DNA of 64,000 nt from assembly GCF_010500245.1 (NCBI RefSeq), contig NZ_JAAGOX010000053.1:186001-250000 (forward strand). The letters run 5' to 3'. Positions 36,183-44,816 of the stretch are shown piece after piece. The position numbers were made by a program, and so were the translations under genes. Position 1 is the stretch's first letter. Each line of letters begins with the position of its first letter. The notes under the pieces were generated by a model, which saw nothing but the letters and a program-made list of their open reading frames with translations, searched no databases and was not told the origin of the DNA. This DNA comes from Ruegeria sp. PrR005. Its GTDB lineage: Bacteria; Pseudomonadota; Alphaproteobacteria; Rhodobacterales; Rhodobacteraceae.

Positions 36183-36571
36183 CCGCGTTCCCCTGTTTTC
36201 TTCGGTTCGCTTGCCCGACAACCCTAACGTATTCGAATTTTCCAAATCAAATCTTTTGTTGCCAATAAGGGAAAAGTTTCCTATACGAGACATCAAGATT
36301 GTGCGCCATGGGATACAGAACGGGCGCACGGTGAAACTCAGGGGGATCCGGTGGGCCTGCCACTTGCGATACTGATCGGTGAAATGGGCCATGGCTCTTG
36401 CCATGTGTCGGTTTCGCGCCCCGCCACCCCTCCGTCCGCCTTGCCGCCCTGCCGACAACTGCGTGCCAAAGCTTCTCTCCTCCTCTCCCTTCGGTATGGG
36501 GATGGGTGGGGCGGCAACCCTTTCCCTTTGCGTGCCCTGCGCGAGCCCCTGGACCAAGGACAAACCAGATC
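36183..36571. other. divergent intergenic region, XRE-cupin / gcvT
   Basis: About 390 bp. It holds the dyad at 36270-36281 and a CATGGC-TCTT-GCCATG hairpin at 36390-36405. I looked for a glycine riboswitch core before gcvT and did not find one. Confidence 0.5.
36270..36281. promoter_or_regulatory. candidate XRE-cupin operator
   Basis: GGAAAAGTTTCC: 5-bp arms around AG, about 88 bp upstream of the regulator start and about 290 bp upstream of gcvT. Inferred site. Confidence 0.3.
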
Positions 36572-37669
36572 ATGACTGACACGCCCAAACGCACACCGCT
36601 TTATGACCTGCATGTCGAACTCGGCGGCAAGATGGTGGATTTCGCCGGATGGGAGATGCCGGTGCAATACCCGATGGGGATCATGGGCGAGCACAAGCAG
36701 TGCCGCGAAAAGGCGGCGCTGTTCGATGTCAGCCACATGGGGCAGGTGATCCTGCGCGGAAACGACATCGGCGCCAAGCTGGAAAAGCTCTGCCCGCAGG
36801 TGTTTTCGACCTTGCCCGAGGGCAAGGCGCGTTACGGCTTCTTCACCAATGCCCAGGGCGGCATCATGGACGACCTTATCGTGTCGAATGCGGGCGAGTA
36901 CTTCTTTGTGGTGGTGAACGCGGCGCTGCGCCATCAGGACATTCCGCATATGGCGGCGCATCTGGACGGGGTCGAGGTGACCGAGATCTTCGACCGCGCG
37001 CTGGTCGCGGTGCAGGGTCCCAGCGCCGAGGATGTGGTGGGCCGCCTCTGCCCCGCCGCGCGGGACCTGAAATTCATGGAGACGATGCTGGGCGAGATTG
37101 ACGGTGTAGACTGCCGCATCTCGCGGCTGGGCTATACCGGCGAGGACGGATACGAGATCTCGATCCCCGAGGGTGAAGCGATCCGTATCTCGCGCCTGTT
37201 CCTGGCGCATGAGGATTGCGAGCCGGCGGGCCTGGGCGCCCGCGACAGCCTGCGGCTAGAGGCCGGGCTTTGCCTTTACGGTAACGACATTGACAACGGC
37301 ACCTCACCTATCGAGGCCAGCCTGCTTTGGGCAATCCAGAAACGCCGCCGTGAAGAGGGCGGATTTCCTGGCGCCGAGCGCATCCTGAAGGAAATCTCCA
37401 AAGGCGCCTCGCGCAAGCTGGTCGGCATCAAGCCCGAAGGTCGCGCACCCGCCCGCCAGCATGTGGAGATCCAGAACCTTGACGGTGACACAATCGGTGA
37501 GATCACGTCCGGTGGGTTCGGCCCCACGGTGGGCGCGCCGGTGGCAATGGGCTATGTCGCCAGCGCCCACGCGGCGCCGGGCGGCAAGGTCAACCTGATC
37601 ATCCGGGGCAAGGTCCAGCCTGCCGAAATTGTCGCGCTGCCTTTCGTCGCGCAGAATTACAAACGCTAG
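36572..37669 (+). CDS. gcvT: glycine cleavage system T protein (aminomethyltransferase)
   Basis: 365 aa from the ATG at 36572. Typical start TPLYDLHVELGGKMVDFAGW, with LFDVSHMGQ, RLGYTGEDGYEIS and GLGARDSLRLEAGLCLYGNDID. It takes the aminomethyl group from lipoyl-GcvH to tetrahydrofolate, releasing NH3. First gene of gcvT-H-P. Confidence 0.96.
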   Translation: MTDTPKRTPLYDLHVELGGKMVDFAGWEMPVQYPMGIMGEHKQCREKAALFDVSHMGQVILRGNDIGAKLEKLCPQVFSTLPEGKARYGFFTNAQGGIMDDLIVSNAGEYFFVVVNAALRHQDIPHMAAHLDGVEVTEIFDRALVAVQGPSAEDVVGRLCPAARDLKFMETMLGEIDGVDCRISRLGYTGEDGYEISIPEGEAIRISRLFLAHEDCEPAGLGARDSLRLEAGLCLYGNDIDNGTSPIEASLLWAIQKRRREEGGFPGAERILKEISKGASRKLVGIKPEGRAPARQHVEIQNLDGDTIGEITSGGFGPTVGAPVAMGYVASAHAAPGGKVNLIIRGKVQPAEIVALPFVAQNYKR

Positions 37670-37688
37670 CCCCTGCCAGAGGCAGGGG
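37670..37688. repeat. hairpin 1 of three in the gcvT-gcvH spacer
   Basis: CCCCTGCC-AGA-GGCAGGGG, perfect 8-bp stem, beginning at the base after the gcvT stop codon. Confidence 0.7.
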
Positions 37689-37689
37689 T

Positions 37690-37713
37690 ACAAAGCCTTG
37701 ACTAAGGCTTTGT
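37690..37713. repeat. hairpin 2 of three in the gcvT-gcvH spacer
   Basis: ACAAAGCCTT-GACT-AAGGCTTTGT, perfect 10-bp stem with a 4-nt loop. Confidence 0.75.
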
Positions 37714-37716
37714 CCA

Positions 37717-37737
37717 CAAGGTTTTTCCAAAACCTTG
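37717..37737. repeat. hairpin 3 of three in the gcvT-gcvH spacer
   Basis: CAAGGTTTT-TCC-AAAACCTTG, perfect 9-bp stem with a 3-nt loop, ending 47 bp before gcvH. Confidence 0.75.
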
Positions 37738-37784
37738 CCCCCGCCTGCCGCAGCCGAAATACACCATCCGAAGGATCGACAAAC

Positions 37785-38150
37785 ATGACCATCTACTACT
37801 CCGAAGACCACGAATGGCTCAGCGTCGAGGGCGAGATCGCCACGCTGGGCATCACCAAACATGCCGCCGATCAGCTGGGCGAGGTGGTGTTCATCGAACA
37901 GAAAGAAGCCGGTGACGAATTTGCCCAAGGCGACGAGATCGGCGTGATCGAGTCGGTCAAGGCCGCCTCCGAGATCTATGCCCCCGTCGATGGCGAGGTG
38001 GTCGAGGTGAACGAGGAACTGGCCGACAATCCCGGCGCCCTGAACGAAAGCCCCGAGGGCGACGCCTGGATCTACAAGATCAAGCTCAGCGATGCGTCGC
38101 AGCTTGACGGGCTGATGGATCTCGCCGCCTATAACGACATGATCGGCTAA
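37785..38150 (+). CDS. gcvH: glycine cleavage system H protein (lipoyl carrier)
   Basis: 121 aa from the ATG at 37785. Lipoyl-Lys59 lies in VIESVKAASEIYAP. It shuttles the aminomethyl group between GcvP and GcvT. Same operon as gcvT despite the 115-bp hairpin-rich spacer. Confidence 0.97.
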   Translation: MTIYYSEDHEWLSVEGEIATLGITKHAADQLGEVVFIEQKEAGDEFAQGDEIGVIESVKAASEIYAPVDGEVVEVNEELADNPGALNESPEGDAWIYKIKLSDASQLDGLMDLAAYNDMIG

Positions 38151-38179
38151 GCCGCCGGCCGCCGGCCTTGCCGGCGGCT
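38150..38179. repeat. hairpin between gcvH and gcvP
   Basis: AGCCGCCGG and CCGGCGGCT, a 9-bp stem around a 12-nt GC-rich loop, starting at the last base of the gcvH stop. Confidence 0.6.
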
Positions 38180-38206
38180 CCCACCGCCTGACGAGGACCC
38201 AGAGCC

Positions 38207-41065
38207 ATGGCCTTCAAACTCACCGATTACGAAGCCTACGATTTCGCCAACCGCCGCCATATCGGGCCCAGCCCGCGCGAGATGGCCGATATGTTGCAGG
38301 TGATCGGCTTCAAGACGCTCGACCAGTTGATCGACGCCACCGTGCCGCCGTCGATCCGGCAGAAAGAGGCGCTGGACTGGGGTCCGGCCATGACCGAGCG
38401 CGACGCGCTCTATCACATGAAACAGGTGGCCTCGAAGAACAAGGTTCTAACCTCGCTGATCGGCCAGGGCTATTACGGCACCACCACCCCGGCGCCGATC
38501 CTGCGCAACATTCTGGAGAACCCGGCCTGGTATACCGCTTATACCCCCTATCAGCCGGAAATCAGCCAGGGACGGCTTGAGGCGCTGTTGAACTATCAGA
38601 CCATGGTCAGCGACCTGACCGGGCTCGACGTGGCCAATGCCTCGCTTCTGGACGAGGCCACCGCCGCCGCCGAAGCGATGACCATGGCGCAGCGCGGCGG
38701 CCGGTCCAAGGCCAACAATGCCGCCTTCTTCGTCGACAAGAATTGCCACCCTCAGACGATCGCCGTGATCAAGACCCGCGCCGAGCCTCTGGGCATCGAC
38801 GTCAAGGTTGCCGATCCTGACGAGCTGGAGGCCGGCGCCGTATTCGGTGCGATCTTCCAGTATCCGGGCACCTATGGCCATGTGCGCGACTTCACCAAGG
38901 AAATCGCGGCGCTGCACGAACACAACGCCATCGCCATCGTGGCCGCCGACATCCTGTCGCTGGCCCTGCTGAAAAGCCCGGGCGAAATGGGCGCCGACAT
39001 TGCCATCGGCTCGACCCAGCGCTTTGGCGTGCCCATGGGCTTCGGCGGACCGCACGCCGCCTATATGGCCACCACCGACAAGCTCAAGCGCGCGATGCCG
39101 GGCCGGATCATCGGTGTCAGCATCGACGCGCGTGGCAACAAGGCCTATCGCCTCGCGCTTCAGACGCGTGAACAGCACATCCGCCGGGAAAAGGCCAACT
39201 CGAACGTCTGCACCGCGCAGGCCCTGCTGGCCGTCATCGCCTCGATGTATGCCGTCTATCATGGCCCTGACGGGATCAAGGCCATCGCGCAATCGGTGCA
39301 CCGCAAGACCTCGCGCCTGGTCGACGGTCTGGTCGAGGCCGGGTTCAAAGTGGAACCGGAAGTGTTCTTTGACACCATCACCGTCGAGGTCGGCCCGCTC
39401 CAGAAAACCGTGATGGAAGCCGCCGTTGCCCGGGGCGTCAACCTGCGCAAGGTGGGTGAAGACCGGATCGGCATCTCGCTCGACGAGCAGACCCGCGCCG
39501 AGACCATCGAGGCGGTCTGGGGTGCCTTCGGCATCGACAAGAAGGACGACAGCGTCGCCAACCGCAGCTATCACCTGCCGGACTACGCGCTGCGGGAAAG
39601 CCCCTATCTGACCCACCCCATTTTTCACAAGAACCGGGCCGAGGCCGAGATGACCCGCTATATGCGCCGTCTGGCGGACCGCGACCTGGCGCTTGACCGC
39701 GCCATGATCCCGCTGGGATCCTGCACGATGAAGCTGAACGCCACCATCGAGATGATCCCGGTCACCTGGCCCGAGTTCGGCAACCTGCACCCCTTCGTCC
39801 CCGACGATCAGGCGCAGGGTTATCACGAGATGATCGCGGATCTGAACGACAAGCTGTGCCAGATCACTGGCTATGACGCGATCAGCCAACAGCCCAACTC
39901 GGGTGCGCAGGGCGAATATGCGGGTCTGCTGACCATCCGCAACTATCACGTTGCCAATGGCCAGGGACACCGCAACGTCTGCCTGATCCCGACCTCGGCG
40001 CATGGCACCAACCCGGCCTCGGCCCAGATGGTCGGCTGGAAGGTCGTGCCGATCAAGTCCGACGACAAGGGCAATATCGACGTCGCCGACTTCCGCGCCC
40101 GCGCGATCGAGCATTCGGATAATCTCGCGGCCTGCATGATCACCTACCCCTCGACCCATGGTGTTTTCGAAACCACCGTGCAAGAGGTCTGCGACATCAC
40201 CCACGAACATGGCGGCCAGGTCTATATCGACGGGGCCAACATGAACGCGATGGTCGGGCTGTCGCGGCCGGGTGACATCGGCGGCGACGTCAGCCACCTG
40301 AACCTGCACAAGACCTTCTGCATTCCACATGGCGGTGGCGGTCCCGGCATGGGTCCGATCGGGGTCAAGGCGCATCTGGCCGAGCATCTGCCGGGCCATC
40401 CGGAATACGGCACCGCCGTAGGCCCGGTCTCGGCCGCGCCCTTCGGTTCGCCCTCGATCCTGCCGGTCAGCTGGGCCTATGTGCTGCTGATGGGGGGCGC
40501 CGGTCTGACCCAGGCCACCAAGGTCGCGATCCTGAACGCCAACTACATCGCGGCCCGGCTCAAGGACGCCTATCCGATCCTCTACACCTCGGAAACCGGT
40601 CGGGTGGCGCATGAATGCATCCTCGACACCCGCCCGCTGAACGACGAGGGCGGCGTGACGGTGGACGACGTGGCCAAGCGCCTGATCGACAGCGGCTTTC
40701 ACGCGCCGACGATGAGCTGGCCGGTGGCGGGCACCCTGATGGTGGAACCGACCGAATCCGAGCCCAAGGAAGAGCTTGACCGGTTCTGTGAGGCGATGCT
40801 GTCGATCCGGGCCGAGGCGCAGGATATCATCGACGGCAAGATCGACCCCCAGAACAACCCGCTGAAACACGCCCCTCACACGGTGCGCGATCTGGTGGGG
40901 GACTGGGACCGGCCCTATAGCCGCGAACAGGCGTGTTTCCCTCCGGGCAATTTGGGCGTCGACAAGTACTGGCCCGCAGTCAACCGGGTGGACAACGCCT
41001 ATGGCGACCGTCACCTGATCTGCACCTGCCCGCCGATGAGCGCCTATGAGGAAGCCGCCGAATAA
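38207..41065 (+). CDS. gcvP: glycine dehydrogenase (decarboxylating), P protein
   Basis: 952 aa, a full single-chain P protein with both homologous halves. The N-half carries [13 protein letters not shown]; the C-half carries the PLP lysine in [16 protein letters not shown], along with [12 protein letters not shown] and [13 protein letters not shown]. It decarboxylates glycine and loads GcvH. 56 bp after gcvH. Confidence 0.97.
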   Translation: MAFKLTDYEAYDFANRRHIGPSPREMADMLQVIGFKTLDQLIDATVPPSIRQKEALDWGPAMTERDALYHMKQVASKNKVLTSLIGQGYYGTTTPAPILRNILENPAWYTAYTPYQPEISQGRLEALLNYQTMVSDLTGLDVANASLLDEATAAAEAMTMAQRGGRSKANNAAFFVDKNCHPQTIAVIKTRAEPLGIDVKVADPDELEAGAVFGAIFQYPGTYGHVRDFTKEIAALHEHNAIAIVAADILSLALLKSPGEMGADIAIGSTQRFGVPMGFGGPHAAYMATTDKLKRAMPGRIIGVSIDARGNKAYRLALQTREQHIRREKANSNVCTAQALLAVIASMYAVYHGPDGIKAIAQSVHRKTSRLVDGLVEAGFKVEPEVFFDTITVEVGPLQKTVMEAAVARGVNLRKVGEDRIGISLDEQTRAETIEAVWGAFGIDKKDDSVANRSYHLPDYALRESPYLTHPIFHKNRAEAEMTRYMRRLADRDLALDRAMIPLGSCTMKLNATIEMIPVTWPEFGNLHPFVPDDQAQGYHEMIADLNDKLCQITGYDAISQQPNSGAQGEYAGLLTIRNYHVANGQGHRNVCLIPTSAHGTNPASAQMVGWKVVPIKSDDKGNIDVADFRARAIEHSDNLAACMITYPSTHGVFETTVQEVCDITHEHGGQVYIDGANMNAMVGLSRPGDIGGDVSHLNLHKTFCIPHGGGGPGMGPIGVKAHLAEHLPGHPEYGTAVGPVSAAPFGSPSILPVSWAYVLLMGGAGLTQATKVAILNANYIAARLKDAYPILYTSETGRVAHECILDTRPLNDEGGVTVDDVAKRLIDSGFHAPTMSWPVAGTLMVEPTESEPKEELDRFCEAMLSIRAEAQDIIDGKIDPQNNPLKHAPHTVRDLVGDWDRPYSREQACFPPGNLGVDKYWPAVNRVDNAYGDRHLICTCPPMSAYEEAAE

Positions 41066-41083
41066 GGCGACACAGCCAAAGTC

Positions 41084-41112
41084 GGCCGCGCCCGTACCAG
41101 ACAGGCGCGGCC
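41084..41112. terminator. hairpin after gcvP
   Basis: GGCCGCGCC and GGCGCGGCC pair over 9 bp around an 11-nt loop, 18 bp after the gcvP stop. No T-run. It may end or attenuate transcription before the next gene. Confidence 0.5.
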
Positions 41113-41133
41113 AGACGCAAGAGGGAGGGCTAT

Positions 41134-42096
41134 GTGACCTGTTGCGCATCCACCGGGGCCACTGGCCTGCCCGAGCCGCCCAGGCATATCGACATCATCC
41201 TGCCCGAGGGCGCCGCGCCCTCTTCGGCCAGAATGCTGGCCGATCTTTTCCGGGCCGCCAACGAGATCCTCCCGGGCAAGCCCTATCGCATCTCGGTGCA
41301 CCGGCTCTCGGCCCAACCGGGCGGCGACCCGCGCAAATGGCAGCGCCGTACGGTTATCTTCATGGGCGACATCCACAAGAGATGGCCCGTCGCCGACAAG
41401 GACTCCGCCCGGATCCACCGTATCCTGTCGCTGGCCCCGCGCACCGTACTGATCGGCGGCGCGGTGTTCCTGTTGGGTGATACCGGGCTGGCGCAGGGCC
41501 GGGCCATGGCGGTTCATCCCAACTTCTCTGCCTCCGCCCGGGAAGAGGGGCTGGATTGCGGCGATGGGTCCGACCTGACAACCCAAAACGGCTGCATTTC
41601 CACCGCCATCAGCGCCTTTGCCGCCTTGCCGGTCATACTGGAGCTGATCGCGCAGGATCACGGTGCCTTTGCCGCCCATGCGCTTGGCACCTATCTTGGC
41701 CTGAAACAGACCCAGCCCAACCGGCACAGCCGCCTGTCTCTTGGGCTGCTGCAAAAGGCGCGTGGCGACCGGCTGATCGACAATTGCCTGTCGCTGATGC
41801 AGGCTCATATCGAACAGCCGATGAAGATCGGTGAACTGGCCCGGCATCAGGGCGTGTCCACCCGCAAGCTGCAACGCCGGTTTCTCGATCTGATCGGCGA
41901 AGGGCCCCTGACCATCTACCGGGCGCTCAGGATCGAAAGGGCGCAGCAATTGCTCGTCCAGACCAGCCTGCCCCTGTCCGAGATCATTCTGGCCACCGGG
42001 TTTGGCACCCATTCGAACCTCGCCCGCTGGGTGCGCAAGGAATATGGTGTCAGCCCGCAGACCCTCAGACAGCAGGCATTTCGCGGCGCCGCCTGA
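41134..42096 (+). CDS. GlxA-type AraC-family transcriptional regulator
   Basis: 320 aa from a GTG at 41134 with GAGGGAGG upstream. An N-terminal DJ-1/PfpI-like domain (about 15-200; TVLIGGAVFLLGDTGL, TTQNGCISTAIS) is followed by an AraC helix-turn-helix (about 225-315; IGELARHQGVSTRKLQRRF). Relatives control glycine betaine, carnitine and related catabolism. Position after gcvP suggests a link to C1/glycine metabolism, not proven. Confidence 0.88.
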   Translation: MTCCASTGATGLPEPPRHIDIILPEGAAPSSARMLADLFRAANEILPGKPYRISVHRLSAQPGGDPRKWQRRTVIFMGDIHKRWPVADKDSARIHRILSLAPRTVLIGGAVFLLGDTGLAQGRAMAVHPNFSASAREEGLDCGDGSDLTTQNGCISTAISAFAALPVILELIAQDHGAFAAHALGTYLGLKQTQPNRHSRLSLGLLQKARGDRLIDNCLSLMQAHIEQPMKIGELARHQGVSTRKLQRRFLDLIGEGPLTIYRALRIERAQQLLVQTSLPLSEIILATGFGTHSNLARWVRKEYGVSPQTLRQQAFRGAA

Positions 42097-42139
42097 TCCC
42101 CGTTGACAGGCCCGGCGCCGATCAGCACAAGTTTTGCTC

Positions 42140-42991
42140 ATGACCGAGATAATGGACCTGACCGCCTGGATCGGGCGGAGCGAGACGCGCAGCGAGCGCA
42201 TTGCCCCCTTTCCCGCCAATGCCCTGGCGGCGACCCTGGATCGTGACGATCCCGAGTATGTTGACGGATCGCATCTGCCACCGCTCTGGCACTGGCTGTA
42301 TTTCCTGCCGGTCTACAAACTTTCTGATGCCGGGTATGACGGGCACGCCGCCCTTGGCGGCTTCCTGCCGCCGGTGCCTTTGCCGCGCCGGATGTGGGCA
42401 GGCAGCCGGTTGCGGTTCCTTGAGCCGCTGAAGATCGGGCGCGCGTTGCGCAAGGTCTCCACCGTCCGTTCGGTCGCGCCGAAAGAGGGGCGGACGGGCC
42501 AGCTTGTCTTTGTCACCGTCGGGCATCAGGTGTTCGACAATGAAACCCTGTGCGTCGAGGAAGAGCACGACATCGTCTACCGCGAGGCTCCGCGCCCTGC
42601 CGACCCGGTGCCGCCGCCACCCACGGCCCCGGACAGTTGGGATTTCGCCCGAGATATCCACCCCGACCCGGTGATGCTGTTCCGCTATTCCGCGCTCACC
42701 TTCAACGGTCACCGCATCCATTATGACCAACCGTTCTGTGTCACCACTGAAGGGTATGAGGGGTTGGTCGTGCATGGCCCGCTGCTGGCCACGCTGCTGC
42801 TGGACCTGCTGCGGCGAGAGAAACCGCATGCCACCGTGCGAGATTTCGAATTCCGTGCCGTTTCCACTGTGTTCGACACCACCGAATTTTCGGTGCATGG
42901 CGCCGCCGAGGCGGATGGCAAGACCTTCCGGCTTTGGGCCCGGCGGCACGACGGCGCCCTGGCGATGCAGGCCCGTGCTACGATTGGCTAA
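42140..42991 (+). CDS. FAS1-like (hot-dog fold) acyl dehydratase, mesaconyl-C4-CoA hydratase-like
   Basis: 283 aa from the ATG at 42140 (an in-frame TTG lies two codons earlier). Two hot-dog halves: PLWHWLYFLPV with MWAGSRLRF in the first, and RYSALTFNGHRIHYDQPF with GLVVHGPLLATLLLDLL in the second. The family hydrates enoyl-CoA compounds such as mesaconyl-C4-CoA or itaconyl-CoA. No CoA-pathway neighbours, so the substrate is open. Confidence 0.75.
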   Translation: MTEIMDLTAWIGRSETRSERIAPFPANALAATLDRDDPEYVDGSHLPPLWHWLYFLPVYKLSDAGYDGHAALGGFLPPVPLPRRMWAGSRLRFLEPLKIGRALRKVSTVRSVAPKEGRTGQLVFVTVGHQVFDNETLCVEEEHDIVYREAPRPADPVPPPPTAPDSWDFARDIHPDPVMLFRYSALTFNGHRIHYDQPFCVTTEGYEGLVVHGPLLATLLLDLLRREKPHATVRDFEFRAVSTVFDTTEFSVHGAAEADGKTFRLWARRHDGALAMQARATIG

Positions 42992-43299
42992 CCTGCGGAT
43001 TTTGGGAAAAAAGGTGTTTTTCACGGCTGGGTGGGAAGGTTTGATCGGCTATAGGGATAGCGGACGATAGAACCGAACGCGTGGGATGGTGGAAACAATT
43101 CCAAAGCCATGAATGCTGCAAGGGCTTTTTAGGCTCAGCTTTTATTAGGCACTCACGGATAAACGAGCCAGCAGCGTTTTTTTACGCTTGCCTCCAGCGA
43201 AGAGCACGAGGCGACAATAGGGCCGTTACCAGCGTGTGCCAGGTGTTTGATCCCATGATTTGATGGTGTGATCCATACGCCGGAATGACAGGAAGCATT
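42992..43299. other. AT-richer non-coding stretch before IS remnant
   Basis: About 310 bp with no convincing gene, visibly AT-richer than 42 kb. It contains AGCGT-T6-ACGCT at 43173-43188. The last 34 bases (from about 43266, TGTGATCCATACGCCGGAAT) look like the left end and leader of the IS481-type element. Confidence 0.45.
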
Positions 43300-43760
43300 A
43301 TGGGATAAATTCGTCATGGCAGCGGCACGACTACGCTCGCAGTCCGAGCTGCGATACAGCGATCACAGGCTTCTACCGTGGTGCTGAGCCGGGAACTCGG
43401 GATCGATCCAAAGACTGTGTCGAAGGGGCTCGAGCGCGAGACGGTCGAGGATCGCAAAGTGGGGCCGAAGGAACCGCGCCCGACCGTTCTCAGCGCGGCC
43501 GAGGAGGCGAGGGTGTTTGCATTCCGTCGGCACACACTGCTGACTTTGGACGACTGTCTCTATGTTCTTCAGCCTTCGATCCCGCCCCTGACGCGTTCAG
43601 CGTTGCCTTCAGCGACTACATGGCAGCGTACAACATCGCACGCAGGCTCGAAACGCTTAGCGGCCTCACGCCGTACGAGTACACTTGCAAAATCTCGACT
43701 TCAGATCCAGATCGACTCATCCTCAATCCGATCCACCAGATGCCTCGTAGCGTAATTTGA
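43300..43760 (+). pseudogene. IS481-family transposase, internally deleted and frameshifted
   Basis: The reading starts at ATG 43300 but meets TAA at codon 3. It then gives HGSGTTTLAVRAAIQRSQ, SVEDRK-type VEDRKVGPKEPRPTVLSAAE and FRRHTLLTLDDCLYVLQPSI in one frame to about 43600. From about 43600, in another frame, it gives DYMAAYNIARRLETLSGL, TPYEYTCKIS and RLILNPIHQMP, the family's C-terminus. The DDE catalytic core between them is gone. TTCAGCG occurs twice, 12 bp apart, at the junction. Confidence 0.85.
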
Positions 43761-43806
43761 TGCACCGCGTCGCGCTTGAACTCGTCGCTGTAACTGCTTG
43801 TACCGG
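43747..43806 (-). pseudogene. IS3-family OrfA N-terminal fragment
   Basis: About 18 codons read SSYSDEFKRDAVHQITLRG on the minus strand, the usual N-terminus of IS3-group OrfA helix-turn-helix proteins. The reading then runs into the IS481 remnant in antisense. Confidence 0.7.
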
Positions 43807-44088
43807 CCTTCAATCTTGCACCACTATGTCGTCGACAGTAGTGCGCAAGCGACTCCAAACTGAAGTTTTCCTTTTTTGTAACCTGTTTGTATCCCCGGGA
43901 GAGTCGCACATCAGGGCAGAGCACTCCATCCAGGCAAGATTTCGGCATAAGAATGATTATGTTAACCTGGATCGTCGCTGGATTACAGTTGGAATCCGCA
44001 TTGGGCACTTTGTTCGGCTGTGCGACCCGACGCCGTCACTCGCGCCGCCCGCCGGGAGAAACCGAGAGCGTGGTCCGGTTGGGCGTGG
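43807..44088. other. non-coding stretch right of IS remnant
   Basis: About 280 bp without a supported gene. Nothing beyond scattered AT-rich runs; probably degraded element or the edge of the adjoining accessory block. Confidence 0.4.
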
Positions 44089-44670
44089 TCAATCGTCTCC
44101 TTTATAGTATCCGATCACATCGCTCTCGGTGGTCGCTCCAAGCCCATTCAGCAACCGGTTCGAGTAGTTGAAATACGCACAGACCTGATTGACCTCCAGG
44201 ATTTCCCCGTCGTCGCATCCGGCGATCTTCAAGGCTTCGAAATCGGATTTGACCATCTTTCCGACAGAAGTTGTCAGTTTCCCGGCGTACCGCAGCAAGG
44301 CAAGTTCCTTGCCCGAAAACTCCTCTTCCGGGCGGTGCGCTTTGAGAGCCAGAAATATCCGATCGGATCGTTTCTGATCTCGCAGCAAGTTCCGCACATT
44401 CATGAAATGATGCGTCAGCGAATAGGTGCAGTCGTTCAGGATCGATGTGTAGCTTGCGACCACTTCCAGGAACCAGAACGGCAGCACGTTGTCTTTCGAA
44501 TGAAGCACTGAGCGATACAGTGTCACGTGCCCGTTCATCGTTTCCGGTCTGAGTGAATGCACCCGCATGACGGTGTCGACCGTCCCGTGCGGCGTGCGCG
44601 CGTTGTCCAGCATCTCCTTAAGCCGACCATCTGCCTGCTCGTCCGGAACCATTTCAATCCACGCACTCAT
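44089..44670 (-). CDS. AhpD/carboxymuconolactone-decarboxylase-family (peroxidase-related) protein with a degenerate CxxC
   Basis: 193 aa from the ATG at 44670. The family core reads VVASYTSILNDCTYSLTHHF: the first redox Cys and the His are kept but the second Cys of CxxCxxxH is Ser. The C-half (FEALKIAGCDDGEILEVNQV, YFNYSNRLLNGLG) is typical of uncharacterised peroxidase-related members. It is divergent from the M29-like gene, first in the accessory block. A peroxidase role is doubtful without the CxxC. Confidence 0.7.
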   Translation of the reverse strand: MSAWIEMVPDEQADGRLKEMLDNARTPHGTVDTVMRVHSLRPETMNGHVTLYRSVLHSKDNVLPFWFLEVVASYTSILNDCTYSLTHHFMNVRNLLRDQKRSDRIFLALKAHRPEEEFSGKELALLRYAGKLTTSVGKMVKSDFEALKIAGCDDGEILEVNQVCAYFNYSNRLLNGLGATTESDVIGYYKGDD

Positions 44671-44816
44671 GATTTCACTCCTCCAGTTGCAGTTACAGGA
44701 TATGAGGCAAATCACCCTAATTCACAGTAGAATTTTCAACTGAGGAGAAATTTGTCTAGGAACGACCGCCGGCGCGAGAGTATGATGGAACCGATCTCGC
44801 AACGCGGTGGGAATAC

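Larger units (their letters stand above)
43266..43806. mobile_element. insertion-sequence remnant: deleted IS481-type element fused to an IS3-type fragment
   Basis: The left part is an IS481-family end and transposase pseudogene on the plus strand; the right part is an IS3-family OrfA start on the minus strand. Both are incomplete. The junction lies near 43746, where the IS481 C-terminus stops matching after NPIHQMP. No intact transposase and no clear target duplication were found. Confidence 0.75.

Noticed and set aside
36183-36571. Glycine riboswitch upstream of gcvT
   Set aside because: The conserved aptamer core could not be found by eye; only a short hairpin and a dyad are present.
36398-36571. 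N-terminal extension of GcvT
   Set aside because: The extra 58 codons are Pro/Arg/Ala rich and not GcvT-like; the ATG at 36572 begins the normal protein.
37670-37737. CRISPR-like array of three repeats
   Set aside because: The three units differ in sequence, are individually palindromic and have no spacers of even length.
38447-41149. Minus-strand open frame of about 900 codons across gcvP
   Set aside because: Antisense shadow of gcvP, no recognisable domain.
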